Assembly (NCBI GenBank): GCA_001604325.1
Contig: LVBF01000054.1
Location: forward strand, 1-34,664
Direction of reading: 5' to 3'
Length of the DNA stretch: 34,664 nt
Source of the DNA: Spirochaetales bacterium Spiro_04
GTDB taxonomy: Bacteria > Spirochaetota > Spirochaetia > Sphaerochaetales > Sphaerochaetaceae
Part shown: positions 25,617-34,664 of the stretch, piece by piece
Numbering within the stretch: position 1 is the stretch's first letter
Layout: the number at the start of each line of letters is the position of its first letter
The notes under the pieces: model-generated
The model's input: the letters and a program-made list of their open reading frames with translations, nothing else
The model's database searches: none
What the model was told of the DNA's origin: nothing
Translations under genes and position numbers: made by a program

Positions 25617-26147
25617 GTGGATAAACCGAGAGAAAGAGATAGAAACCGCGACCACGACCGGGACAAGAGTGATGGGTATGTCGAGAAGCTGATCAAGCTC
25701 AACCGCGTAGCCAAGGTCGTAAAGGGTGGACGAAGGTTCTCCTTCAGCGCGCTCGTCGTCGTCGGCGACCAGAAGGGCAAGGTCGGCTACGGCTTCGGCA
25801 AGGCCAATGACGTGACCGAGGCGATCCGCAAAGCCACGGAACGGGCCAAGGCGAACATGATCACCGTGGCCGTCAAGAAGAGCACCATCCCCCATGAGAT
25901 CATCGGCAACTACAAGAGCGCAAGCGTGCTCCTCAAGCCGGCGGTCCCTGGTACCGGTGTCATCGCCGGTGGCGCGGTGCGTGCCATCTGTGACGCCTGC
26001 GGCATCACCGACATCCTGACGAAGAACCTCGGTTCGAAGAACGCCATCAACATCGTGAAGGCCGCCTTCGACGGGTTTGAGAACCTCTTCGATTCCAAGG
26101 AAGTTGCGAAGAATCGGGGCAAGTCCCTGAAAGAGATGTGGGGGTAA
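25617..26147 (+). CDS. rpsE: 30S ribosomal protein S5
   Basis: GTG start; [43 protein letters not shown]... Confidence 0.97.
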   Translation: MDKPRERDRNRDHDRDKSDGYVEKLIKLNRVAKVVKGGRRFSFSALVVVGDQKGKVGYGFGKANDVTEAIRKATERAKANMITVAVKKSTIPHEIIGNYKSASVLLKPAVPGTGVIAGGAVRAICDACGITDILTKNLGSKNAINIVKAAFDGFENLFDSKEVAKNRGKSLKEMWG

Positions 26148-26148
26148 G

Positions 26149-26340
26149 ATGATGGCTGAACCGAAGAAAATCAAGATTACCCTGGTACGCAGTGTTGCCC
26201 GGACCCTTCCGGCGCAGCGGCGGACCGTCAAAGCACTCGGACTGGGCAAGATTTCCAGCTCCGTGGTACACGAGGCAACGGCCCCGATCCTCGGTATGGT
26301 CAATGTTGTCTCACACCTTGTGAAAGTCGAGGAGTTGTAA
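26149..26340 (+). CDS. rpmD: 50S ribosomal protein L30
   Basis: [58 protein letters not shown]. Confidence 0.95.
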   Translation: MMAEPKKIKITLVRSVARTLPAQRRTVKALGLGKISSSVVHEATAPILGMVNVVSHLVKVEEL

Positions 26341-26341
26341 G

Positions 26342-26773
26342 ATGGGTATGATCAAGGCACCGAAGGGTGCGAATAGAAAGAAGACAATCGTCGGCCGGGG
26401 GGTCGCCAGCAAAGGGCGCACCTGCGGTAGGGGCCACAACGGCCAGAACTCCCGCTCCGGTGGTGGTGTGCGACTCGGCTTCGAGGGTGGGCAGATGCCG
26501 CTCTACCGCCGATTGGCTCGCCGTGGCTTTACCAACGGCCCCTTCAAGGAGGAGTACGCCGTGGTCTCGCTCGATGAGATTTCCCTGACCTTTGAGGATG
26601 GCGACATTGTCACCCTCGACGCTCTCAAGGAGACCGGACTGGTCAAGGGCGCCCGCACGCAGGCAAAGATCCTGAACAACGGCGAACTGACCAAGAAGGT
26701 GGTCATTGATGGGGTGAAGGTTTCCGCAAGCGCGATCGAGAAGATCACCGCTGCGGGTGGCGAAATCAGATAA
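26342..26773 (+). CDS. rplO: 50S ribosomal protein L15
   Basis: KKTIVGRGVASKGRTCGRGHNGQNSRSGGGVRLGFEGGQMPLYRRLARRGF. Confidence 0.96.
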   Translation: MGMIKAPKGANRKKTIVGRGVASKGRTCGRGHNGQNSRSGGGVRLGFEGGQMPLYRRLARRGFTNGPFKEEYAVVSLDEISLTFEDGDIVTLDALKETGLVKGARTQAKILNNGELTKKVVIDGVKVSASAIEKITAAGGEIR

Positions 26774-26787
26774 GAAAGAAGGGCGTC

Positions 26788-28104
26788 ATGGCAAACACCT
26801 TAGTTGAGATGTATCGAATCAAGAGTCTTCGCAAGAAGATTTTCATCACCATCGGTCTTTTGATCGTCACCAGGATCGGGGCGGTTATCCCGATTCCCGG
26901 CATCGACCCGGTGGTGCTGAAGCGGTTCTTCCTCTCGCAGAGCGCAACCTCGACCATTGGGTTGACCGAGTATTTGAACTTCTTCTCCGGTGGAGCGTTC
27001 TCCAACTTCTCCCTCTTCATGCTCGGCGTCATGCCGTACATCAGCACGCAGATCATCCTGCAGCTCTTGATGTTGGTCATCCCGAGCCTGAAGAAATTGG
27101 CTGAGGACCCCTCGGGGCAGAAGAAGATCCAGCAGTACACCCGCTATGGAACGATTGTGGTCTGTCTGATCCAGTCGTACGTGGTGACCATCTACGCGAA
27201 CTCGATTCCCGGCGTATTGACGATGGGGATCCTTCCGTTCACGTTGATCGCGATGATGTCGGTGACCACCGGCTCGATGCTGTTGGTGTGGATCGGCAAC
27301 AAGATCACCGAGTGGGGTGTCGGAAACGGCATCAGCCTCTTGATCTTCGCCGGTATCGTGGCACGATTCCCGTCGGCGATGAGCGTGCTCTTCCAGTCCA
27401 TCGGTTCTGGAACGCTCAATCCGATCGTCGTGCTTGTGGTCTTTATCATGTTCCTTGCCGTCGTTGCCTTGGTGGTGTACGAGGAGCAGGGGGTGCGCAA
27501 GATTCCCGTGAACTACGCCAAGCGCGTGGTTGGCCGCAAGATGTATGGGGCGCAGTCCACGTACATCCCCATCAAGGTCAACCCCTCCGGCGTCATCCCG
27601 GTGATCTTCTCCAGCGCCTTGCTCTCCTTCCCACTGCAGATCGCGACCACGCTGGGACCGAATGTGAGGTGGCTTGCCTCCTTCGCGAACTGGTTGAATC
27701 CACAGGGTGCCCCCTATCTGATAATCTACGCCCTGTTGATCATAGCTTTCTCGTTCTTCTATACACAGGTGTCGATGAACCCGATGGAGATGGCGAAGCA
27801 GATCCGTGAAAACGGAGGCTCCGTGCCTGGAGTCCGCACTGAGAAGCTGGAGGAGTACCTCTCGCGGGTACTCAACCGCATCGTGTTGCCCGGCTCCCTC
27901 TTCCTCGCCTTCATCGCCTTGATCCCGACGCTGGTACAGCGCTTCTTCAACTTCCCGGCAGCGGTGGCGATGCTCTTCGGAGGTACGTCGCTCTTGATCC
28001 TGGTTGGCGTCGATCTTGATACGATGCGCCAGATCGAGGGAATCATGAAGATGCACCACTATGATGGGTTCAGCGTTGGCAAGAAGAAGTCGAAGCATAT
28101 ATAA
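26788..28104 (+). CDS. secY: Preprotein translocase subunit SecY
   Basis: Multi-TM; RIGAVIPIPGID...GVMPYISTQIILQLL...GGTSLLILVGVDLDTMRQIEG. Confidence 0.98.
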   Translation: MANTLVEMYRIKSLRKKIFITIGLLIVTRIGAVIPIPGIDPVVLKRFFLSQSATSTIGLTEYLNFFSGGAFSNFSLFMLGVMPYISTQIILQLLMLVIPSLKKLAEDPSGQKKIQQYTRYGTIVVCLIQSYVVTIYANSIPGVLTMGILPFTLIAMMSVTTGSMLLVWIGNKITEWGVGNGISLLIFAGIVARFPSAMSVLFQSIGSGTLNPIVVLVVFIMFLAVVALVVYEEQGVRKIPVNYAKRVVGRKMYGAQSTYIPIKVNPSGVIPVIFSSALLSFPLQIATTLGPNVRWLASFANWLNPQGAPYLIIYALLIIAFSFFYTQVSMNPMEMAKQIRENGGSVPGVRTEKLEEYLSRVLNRIVLPGSLFLAFIALIPTLVQRFFNFPAAVAMLFGGTSLLILVGVDLDTMRQIEGIMKMHHYDGFSVGKKKSKHI

Positions 28105-28122
28105 GAAGAATGGAGACGAGAT

Positions 28123-28236
28123 ATGAAAGTGAGAGCAAGTGTCAAACCGATTTGTGACAAATGCAAGGTAGTCAGGCGGAATGGGGTGGTTCGCATCATC
28201 TGTGAGAACCCCAAGCATAAGCAGAGACAGAGATGA
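28123..28236 (+). CDS. rpmJ: 50S ribosomal protein L36
   Basis: Read directly (below ORF-track cutoff): [37 protein letters not shown]. Confidence 0.97.
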   Translation: MKVRASVKPICDKCKVVRRNGVVRIICENPKHKQRQR

Positions 28237-28288
28237 CCGGGTTCGGCGAAAGCCCTCGACTCGATAAGGGAAATTCAGGAGGCCATTG

Positions 28289-28654
28289 ATGGCGAGAATT
28301 GCAGGTGTAGATTTGCCGAACAAGGCAACAAAGATTGCTTTGACCTATATCTACGGAATCGGAAGGTTTTCGGCGGTTGAGATTTGTGAAAAAACGAAGA
28401 TCGATCCCGATGCCAATATCAATACCCTCTCCAACGAGGATCTGGCGCTGTTGCGTCACACCATTGAGGAGGAGTACAAGGTTGAAGGACGCCTCCGGAC
28501 CGAGGTGGCCCTGAACATCAAGCGCCTTATGGACATCGGTTGCTATCGCGGCCTTCGTCATCGTAGGGGTCTTCCCGTCAGGGGTCAGCGGACCAAGACC
28601 AATGCCCGCACCCGTAAGGGCAGGAAGAAGACCGTTGCTGGTAAGAAGAAATAA
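28289..28654 (+). CDS. rpsM: 30S ribosomal protein S13
   Basis: [25 protein letters not shown]...[33 protein letters not shown] before ATG 28289. Confidence 0.97.
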   Translation: MARIAGVDLPNKATKIALTYIYGIGRFSAVEICEKTKIDPDANINTLSNEDLALLRHTIEEEYKVEGRLRTEVALNIKRLMDIGCYRGLRHRRGLPVRGQRTKTNARTRKGRKKTVAGKKK

Positions 28655-28668
28655 GGAGCACTGACCGT

Positions 28669-29058
28669 ATGGCTAAGGCAAAAGCAAAGACAAAGAGAAG
28701 AGTCAAAAAGACTGTCTATGAGGGCAACGTCTATATCCAGGCGACCTTCAACAATACCATCGTCACCGTGACCGACCTCAACGGCAATGCGGTGTCGTGG
28801 GCAAGTGCCGGCGGACTCGGGTTCCGCGGGGCGAAGAAGTCCACTCCGTATGCAGCACAGACGACAGCTGAGAAGGCTGCCAAGGCTGCCATGGACAGCG
28901 GGCTTCAGGAAGTGAATGTGTTTGTGAAGGGACCGGGCGTCGGGCGTGAGAGCGCCATCCGCACCCTTGGTGTTCTCGGGCTGAAGGTCCGCTCCATCCG
29001 CGACATCACCCCGATCCCCCACAACGGATGCAGACCTCGCAAGAGCAGAAGAGTCTGA
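28669..29058 (+). CDS. rpsK: 30S ribosomal protein S11
   Basis: [42 protein letters not shown]... Confidence 0.97.
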   Translation: MAKAKAKTKRRVKKTVYEGNVYIQATFNNTIVTVTDLNGNAVSWASAGGLGFRGAKKSTPYAAQTTAEKAAKAAMDSGLQEVNVFVKGPGVGRESAIRTLGVLGLKVRSIRDITPIPHNGCRPRKSRRV

Positions 29059-29075
29059 TGAGGAGAGAGTAGGCA

Positions 29076-29717
29076 ATGGCAAGATATACTGGACCTAAGT
29101 GCAGATACTGCAGGGCTGAGCGAACGAAGCTGTTCCTCAAGGGCGATCGGTGCCTTTCGAGCAAGTGCCCGATGAATGACATCAAGACCACCGGAACGCC
29201 TGGAAAGGACCCGAGGGCCCGGTCGAAGAAACCGACCAACTACGGGTTGCAGCTGCGCGAGAAGCAGAAGCTGAAGAGGACCTATTGCATGCTGGAGAAG
29301 CAGTTCAAGCTCTTCTTCAACGAGGCGGCGAGGATTCCCGGAAAGACTGGTGAGAACTTGATCATGTTGCTCGAGCAGCGGCTCGACAACGTCGTCTTCC
29401 GCCTCCATTTCGCCTCCAGCCGCAACCAGGCCGCACAGCTGGTCAACCACGGCCACATCCTCGTCAACGGCAAGCGCGTGGACATCCCGTCCTACCGCCT
29501 CAGGCCCGGCGACGTGGTCTCCGTTGGCCCCCGCGGTCAGAAAATGCTGATCATCAAGGAAAACCTCAAGGAGTTCACCAAGAGTGGAGTCAGTCCCTGG
29601 CTTACCCTCGACGCGGACACCATGAAGGGCACCTTTGTGGCAGTCCCGAGGAGAAGTGAGGTCACCGAGCTCGAGAAGATTAACGAGCAGCTGATCGTCG
29701 AGTTGTATTCCAGATAA
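29076..29717 (+). CDS. rpsD: 30S ribosomal protein S4
   Basis: MARYTGPKCRYCRAERTKLFLKGDRCLSSKCPMND... with S4 domain RLDNVVFRLHFASSRNQAAQLVNHGHILVNGKRV. Confidence 0.97.
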   Translation: MARYTGPKCRYCRAERTKLFLKGDRCLSSKCPMNDIKTTGTPGKDPRARSKKPTNYGLQLREKQKLKRTYCMLEKQFKLFFNEAARIPGKTGENLIMLLEQRLDNVVFRLHFASSRNQAAQLVNHGHILVNGKRVDIPSYRLRPGDVVSVGPRGQKMLIIKENLKEFTKSGVSPWLTLDADTMKGTFVAVPRRSEVTELEKINEQLIVELYSR

Positions 29718-29726
29718 GGAGTAACC

Positions 29727-30779
29727 ATGGCACGCAAAAACCTTTTGAAGGGTTTCAAGATACCCAAGGGGATAACCTTTGAACACAGCACTGTTGAACC
29801 GAACTATGGGAAATTCATCGCCTATCCGTTTGAGAGAGGGTTTGGAACCACCATCGGCAACACGCTGAGGCGGGTGCTGCTCTCTTCAATCCAGGGGTAC
29901 GCGGTTACGGCAGTGAAGTTCACCTCCTTCAACGAGGATGGGGTGCCGCACATGATCAGCAGTGAGTATGAGCAGCTTCCCGGAGTACGCGAGGACATCA
30001 GTGATATCATCGCCGCCTTGAAGAAGCTGCAGATCCAGATGCCCGAGGATACCGAGGGCACCAATCTGCTGATCGAGTGCAAGGGGCCCGGCGTCCTCAC
30101 CGGCGCGAGCTTCGAGCGCGACCAAGTCGAGATCATCAACAAGGATCTGGTCATCTTCACGATGATGGATGACGCCAACATCGAGATGGAGGTCCAGATC
30201 GACCTTGGACGCGGCTATGTGCCCAGCGAGATCAACGAGAAGTACATCGAGGAGATCGGCACGATCCCCCTCGATGCGAACTTCAGCCCGATCGACCGGG
30301 TGCGATACGCCATCGAGCCGACCCGCGTCGGGTACCGCAGTGACTACGACAAGTTGACCCTCGAGGTGTACACCGACGGGACCATCGCGCCGCAGAATGC
30401 GCTCGCCGAAGCAGCGAAGATCGCCAAGGAGTACTTCCAGATCTTCATCAACTTCGACGAGACGCTGATCAACAATACCGATGAGGTCGATGAGGAAGAG
30501 GAGCGGGTCCGCAAGATCCTCAACACTTCCGTCGAGGAGCTTGAGCTGACGGTCAGGTCGAGCAACTGCCTCAAGAACGCGAACATCCGCACCATCGGGG
30601 ACCTGACGAAGAAGACTGAGGAAGAGATCGCCAAGACACGGAACTTCGGCAAGAAGAGCCTGCAGGAGATCAAGGAGAAGCTCAAGGAGTGGAACCTCGG
30701 CCTCGGGATGACCGACTACAGTGTCCTCAAGACCGCAATTGCAGTATCTGAGAACAAGGAAGAAGAGAATGAAGCATAA
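29727..30779 (+). CDS. rpoA: DNA-directed RNA polymerase subunit alpha
   Basis: [30 protein letters not shown]...; alpha-[24 protein letters not shown]. Confidence 0.98.
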   Translation: MARKNLLKGFKIPKGITFEHSTVEPNYGKFIAYPFERGFGTTIGNTLRRVLLSSIQGYAVTAVKFTSFNEDGVPHMISSEYEQLPGVREDISDIIAALKKLQIQMPEDTEGTNLLIECKGPGVLTGASFERDQVEIINKDLVIFTMMDDANIEMEVQIDLGRGYVPSEINEKYIEEIGTIPLDANFSPIDRVRYAIEPTRVGYRSDYDKLTLEVYTDGTIAPQNALAEAAKIAKEYFQIFINFDETLINNTDEVDEEEERVRKILNTSVEELELTVRSSNCLKNANIRTIGDLTKKTEEEIAKTRNFGKKSLQEIKEKLKEWNLGLGMTDYSVLKTAIAVSENKEEENEA

Positions 30780-31239
30780 GATTGGGTTCAATGCGCTGAG
30801 TCGAACCAGCTCGCACCGCAAGGCGATGAAGCGCAACATGGTGACCTCGCTCTTCCGCTACGAGCGGATCGAGACCACCAAGGCAAAGGCTCTGGAAGTA
30901 CGCAGAATGGCAGAGAAGATGATTACCCGTGCGAAGGTGGATACGGTGGCTAACCGACGCCTCATCGCCCGGGACATCACTGACAAAGCCGTCGCTGCAA
31001 AGCTGTTTACGGAGATCGCACCGATGTACGCCGATCGCAACGGCGGGTATACCCGCATCCTGAAGACCGGCAACCGCCTCGGCGATGCCGCCGAAATGGT
31101 CATCCTCGAACTGGTCGAGAAGACGGAAGGGAAGGGTGGCAAGAAGGCCAAGAAGGCTGAGAAGGCTAAAAAAGCCGAAAAAGCCAAGAAGGCGACCAAG
31201 CCTGCCACGCAGGAACCGAAGGATGAAAAAGAGGAGTAA
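30769..31239 (+). CDS. rplQ: 50S ribosomal protein L17 with Lys/Ala-rich C-terminal tail
   Basis: [37 protein letters not shown]...; start corrected to 30769; overlaps rpoA by 11 nt. Confidence 0.96.
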   Translation: MKHKIGFNALSRTSSHRKAMKRNMVTSLFRYERIETTKAKALEVRRMAEKMITRAKVDTVANRRLIARDITDKAVAAKLFTEIAPMYADRNGGYTRILKTGNRLGDAAEMVILELVEKTEGKGGKKAKKAEKAKKAEKAKKATKPATQEPKDEKEE

Positions 31240-31287
31240 AAAGCCCTCCGAGTACACCTTCACCACACAATGCCCCTCAGGGCTCTG

Positions 31288-31315
31288 CCGCTATCGTAGG
31301 ATGGCGGTTTTTTTT
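31288..31315 (+). terminator. Rho-independent terminator after rplQ
   Basis: CCGCtATC-gtag-GATgGCGG hairpin followed by T8. Confidence 0.8.
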
Positions 31316-31416
31316 CACCTTCGATCGGGATGGGGTTCTGCTGAAGACTTCTGTGGAGAATTGCGCTAATTCCATAGTACTTGTACTCATAGACAAGTTA
31401 GTCTTACTTACAAGCC

Positions 31417-31445
31417 TTGACAATTGCGACAGCCGTACGTATCAT
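31417..31445 (+). promoter_or_regulatory. Candidate promoter of rny
   Basis: TTGACA - 17 nt - TATCAT, 27 nt upstream of the rny ATG. Confidence 0.7.
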
Positions 31446-31471
31446 TGTGTCAATATAATTGGGGGTGGTAT

Positions 31472-33004
31472 ATGAACAGTATACTAGTTATCCTCCTTGG
31501 TTGTTTTTTTGGTATTGTCTTAGGTTGGTTAGGCCGTTGGCTGTATGCGAAATTTAAGCTTACCTCGGTTGAACAGCGCGCTGTCAGACTGAATGAGGAA
31601 GCGATAAAGGAAGCGGAAGCAAAGAGCAAAGAGCTCTTGCTTGAGACTCGCGATCAGTTGTTGAAAGAACAACAACAGCAGGAACGAGAGGCTAGAGAGA
31701 GACGGAGTGAACTGCAGAAAGTAGAGAGGAGAATCCTTCAGAAGGAAGAGAATCTCGAGGTGAAGCAGGCCGAACTGGATGCCATCAAAAAGCAATTGGG
31801 AGATCGGGAAGGGAAACTGACCGATAAAGAGCAAGAGGTTGCTGAGATCGAAGGCAGCCTGATTACTGAACTTGAACGCATCTCGGGGCTCTCCTCCGAG
31901 GAGGCGAAAAACCTCATCATGGAGAACCTCTACAACGATGCGAGGAGAGATGCCCAGCTGATGATCAACAAGATCGAGCAGGAGGCGCACCTCTCCGCTG
32001 ACAAAAAAGCCCGTGAGATCGTGGTCACCTCGATCCAGAGGATCGCCACCGAGGTCGTCTCAGACATGACGATCACGTCGGTGAGCCTCCCCGGTGATGA
32101 GATGAAGGGCAGGATCATCGGACGGGAGGGGCGGAACATCCGTACCCTCGAGACGCTGACCGGCGTCGATGTCATCATCGACGATACGCCTGAGGCAGTG
32201 GTCATCTCCTGCTTCGACCCGGTGCGCAAGGAGATCGCCCGCGTGGCGCTCGAACGCCTCGTGCAGGATGGACGGATTCACCCCGCCCGGATTGAGGAGG
32301 TGGTGAACAAGGTCTCCAAGGAGGTCGGACGGATCATCGCGGACGAGGGGGAGCGGGTCATCTTTGACCTGGGCATCCACAACGTCGGCCCGGAGACCAT
32401 CAGGGCGCTCGGGCGGCTGCACTTCCGCACGAGCTACGGGCAGAATGTCTTGGCCCACTCCAAGGAGGTGGCCATCCTCAGCGGCATGATCGCCAGCGAG
32501 ATCGGGGCGAACAGTGAGTTGGCCATGCGCGCCGGCCTGTTGCACGACATCGGCAAGGGGATCGAGACGGAGAGCGATGCGAACCACGCGGAGCTTGGCG
32601 CCGACCTTGCCAAGCGCCTCGGTGAGGACCCCCGGGTGGTCAACGCCATCCTCTCCCACCACAACGACGCCGACCCCACGACGCTGGAGGCGGTGATCGT
32701 CCAGATCGCCGACGCCATCAGTGCGGCACGACCCGGGGCGAGGCGCGAGACGCTGGACAACTACATCAAGCGTCTTGAGTCGCTTGAGCAGATCGCCGAG
32801 AGCTTTGAAGGGGTGGATAAGGCGTATGCCATCCAAGCCGGCCGGGAGCTGAGGATTCTGGTGAACAACGACCAGGTGAGCGACGACGGTGCCAAGGAGA
32901 TCGCCAAGGGCATCGCCAAGCGCATCGAAGCGGAACTCAGATACCCGGGTCGCATCAAGGTGACCATCATCCGGGAGATGCGGGTCGTCGAGTACGCGAG
33001 GTAA
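31472..33004 (+). CDS. rny: Ribonuclease Y
   Basis: N-terminal TM, coiled coil, KH domain (GRIIGREGRNIRTLETLTGVDVIIDDTPEAVVISCFDP) and HD domain (RAGLLHDIGKGIE). Confidence 0.97.
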   Translation: MNSILVILLGCFFGIVLGWLGRWLYAKFKLTSVEQRAVRLNEEAIKEAEAKSKELLLETRDQLLKEQQQQEREARERRSELQKVERRILQKEENLEVKQAELDAIKKQLGDREGKLTDKEQEVAEIEGSLITELERISGLSSEEAKNLIMENLYNDARRDAQLMINKIEQEAHLSADKKAREIVVTSIQRIATEVVSDMTITSVSLPGDEMKGRIIGREGRNIRTLETLTGVDVIIDDTPEAVVISCFDPVRKEIARVALERLVQDGRIHPARIEEVVNKVSKEVGRIIADEGERVIFDLGIHNVGPETIRALGRLHFRTSYGQNVLAHSKEVAILSGMIASEIGANSELAMRAGLLHDIGKGIETESDANHAELGADLAKRLGEDPRVVNAILSHHNDADPTTLEAVIVQIADAISAARPGARRETLDNYIKRLESLEQIAESFEGVDKAYAIQAGRELRILVNNDQVSDDGAKEIAKGIAKRIEAELRYPGRIKVTIIREMRVVEYAR

Positions 33005-33008
33005 GCCG

Positions 33009-33809
33009 GTGGCTGATCAAAAGACCATGGTTGCCCTGCTCTTTGGCGATGTCGTAGGACAGCCGGGAAGCAGGGCGCTCTTTCTTGGACTCCACTCCTT
33101 GGTCAAGGAGTGGCGGGCCGACGTCGTCGTCGTCAACGGTGAGAACGCCGCCAACGGCTTCGGCCTCAATCGTGAACAGGTCCAGCAGTTCCTCTCCCTC
33201 GGTGTCGATGTCATCACCAGTGGGAACCACATCTGGCAGCAGGAGGATCTCAGGGGGATGCTGGACAGTGAGAAGCGCCTGCTCAGGCCGGCGAACTACC
33301 CGCCGCAAGTGGTGGGCCACGGTTCGGTGGTCATCGAGAAGAAGACCTTCAAGGTGGCGGTCCTGAACCTCCAGGGACGCCAGTCGATGCCCAACACCGA
33401 CTGTCCCTTCCGCGTGGGATTGGAGACGGTCGAGCGCTTGCGCAGACAGACGCCGATCATCCTGGTGGACTTCCACGCCGAGGCGACCGAGGAGAAGGAG
33501 GCGATGGGGCTCTCCCTCGCCGGCAAGGTCAGCGCCGTGGTGGGGACGCACACCCACGTGCAGACCGCCGACGAGAAGATCCTTGGGGGGGGCACCGCCT
33601 ACATCACCGACTTAGGGCTCTGCGGACCTTCCAGGAGCATCATCGGCTCCGATGTCGCGCTCTCCATCACCCGACAGATGACCCAGATGCCGATCCGCAG
33701 CCAAGTGGCCGATACCCCGCCGGTGCTCCAGGGCGTCGCCGTCACCATCGAGACGGCCACCGGCAAGGCCCTCTCCATCACGCGCTTTTCCAAGGAGTAT
33801 GCCATCTGA
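33009..33809 (+). CDS. TIGR00282-type metallophosphoesterase (YmdB-like)
   Basis: GTG start; LLFGDVVGQPGS...VVVNGENAANGFG...ITSGNHIWQQ...VDFHAEATEEKEAMG...VVGTHTHVQTAD; adjacent to rny as in other bacteria. Confidence 0.92.
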   Translation: MADQKTMVALLFGDVVGQPGSRALFLGLHSLVKEWRADVVVVNGENAANGFGLNREQVQQFLSLGVDVITSGNHIWQQEDLRGMLDSEKRLLRPANYPPQVVGHGSVVIEKKTFKVAVLNLQGRQSMPNTDCPFRVGLETVERLRRQTPIILVDFHAEATEEKEAMGLSLAGKVSAVVGTHTHVQTADEKILGGGTAYITDLGLCGPSRSIIGSDVALSITRQMTQMPIRSQVADTPPVLQGVAVTIETATGKALSITRFSKEYAI

Positions 33810-34582
33810 TGAGACGCGACCAGATCGCTCTGCTGCAAGCCCTCAGACAGCGCTTTCCACAAGAGAGCGCCGATGCCTTGACCGCCCAGGTGGTCTGTCG
33901 CAGGGTCTTGGTGGACGGGGAGGTGGTCAGCGATCCCAAGCAGCCGATTCTCAAGAGCGCCCACATCCAAATCGATGCACGTGAGCAGTATGTCTCCCGG
34001 GGCGGCTACAAGCTCGAGGGTGCCCTCGCCTCGTTCAACCTCGCCGTGACGGGCCTCACCCTCCTCGATGCCGGCGCCTCCACCGGGGGGTTCACCGACT
34101 GCCTGCTCAAGAGCGGGGCCAAAGCGGTCCATGCCGTGGATGTGGGGTACAACCAGCTCGACTGGCGGCTGCGCACCGACAGTCGCGTCATCGTCCACGA
34201 GCGGACCAACATCATGGAGGTTGAGCAGTTGCTCCCACAGCCTGATGGGGCGGTCTGCGACCTCTCCTTCCGCTCCGTCACCAAGGCCGCCTCCCACATC
34301 CTCTCCCTCTGCGCAGCGGGTGCGTTCCTCCTGGCCTTGATCAAGCCCCAGTTCGAGACCCCCAAGGGAATGGAGGGCTTTGATGGGGTCATCAGGGAGC
34401 CGGACGTGCTGAAAACGATCATGGAGGATGTCCTCTGTGCCCTCATCGACGAAGGCTTGGGCATCCGGGGCGTCACAGAGAGCCCGATCACCGGGACGAA
34501 GGGGAACACGGAGTTCTTCGCCCTCCTCCATCAGGGAGCGGGGCTCACCGTCCCAGCCCTCCTCTCATCCCTCACTCTATAG
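33809..34582 (+). CDS. tlyA: TlyA family RNA methyltransferase (hemolysin A-like)
   Basis: S4-like N-terminus and FtsJ-like MTase: YVSRGGYKLEGAL...LLDAGASTGGFTDCLLKSGAKAVHAVDVGYNQLDWRLRTDSRV; TGATG overlap with the upstream gene. Confidence 0.92.
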   Translation: MRRDQIALLQALRQRFPQESADALTAQVVCRRVLVDGEVVSDPKQPILKSAHIQIDAREQYVSRGGYKLEGALASFNLAVTGLTLLDAGASTGGFTDCLLKSGAKAVHAVDVGYNQLDWRLRTDSRVIVHERTNIMEVEQLLPQPDGAVCDLSFRSVTKAASHILSLCAAGAFLLALIKPQFETPKGMEGFDGVIREPDVLKTIMEDVLCALIDEGLGIRGVTESPITGTKGNTEFFALLHQGAGLTVPALLSSLTL

Positions 34583-34664
34583 GGGAGCCTTCGACGAGGA
34601 TCACCACACCCTTGATACCGCTCATGGCGCGCGCGGTCGCCTTGACCTGCGCATCAGCCAAGTC
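34572..34664 (-). CDS. Partial C-terminus of a convergent protein of unknown function
   Basis: Minus-strand open frame from window edge: ...DLADAQVKATARAMSGIKGVVILVEGSPIE*; overlaps the tlyA 3' end by 11 bp. Confidence 0.4.
   Translation of the reverse strand, partial: DLADAQVKATARAMSGIKGVVILVEGSPIE

Noticed and set aside
26800-28323. 507-aa minus-strand ORF antisense to secY/rpmJ
   Set aside because: Low-complexity His/Arg/Asp/Glu-rich translation, mirrors a certain gene on the plus strand.

Overview
This 34.7-kb window is mostly a translation/transcription super-cluster from what looks like a spirochaete (inference: RpoB carries Asn at the E. coli 531 position, and tuf directly precedes rpsJ). 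The left edge holds a frame-disrupted DUF554-type membrane protein gene (+), a convergent small XRE/CI-like HTH regulator (-), and glycogen phosphorylase (-). The main plus-strand run is tRNA-Thr(GGT)-rpmG-tRNA-Trp(CCA)-secE-nusG-rplK-rplA-rplJ-rplL-rpoB-rpoC-rpsL-rpsG, then tuf-rpsJ-rplC-rplD-rplW-rplB-rpsS-rplV-rpsC-rplP-rpmC-rpsQ-rplN-rplX-rplE-rpsN-rpsH-rplF-rplR-rpsE-rpmD-rplO-secY-rpmJ-rpsM-rpsK-rpsD-rpoA-rplQ, then rny-ymdB-like-tlyA. fusA, adk, map and infA are absent from the cluster. The coding content is mostly ordinary. The signals worth a second look are mainly non-coding: (1) a 24-bp perfect palindrome plus a second copy of its 16-bp core, 85 bp apart, flanking the promoter region of the HTH gene, probably its operators; (2) a candidate L1-binding leader before rplK containing the GGTGGGAG sequence of the 23S L1 stalk; (3) three hairpins, one attenuator-like, between rplL and rpoB; (4) a consensus promoter and ~270-nt structured leader before tuf; (5) a 12-bp hairpin with a T6 tract between tuf and rpsJ, where no other promoter is evident, suggesting a read-through valve for the whole S10-spc-alpha run. 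No CRISPR, transposon or defence system was seen. Boundaries come from the ORF track and manual reading; no database searches were run.
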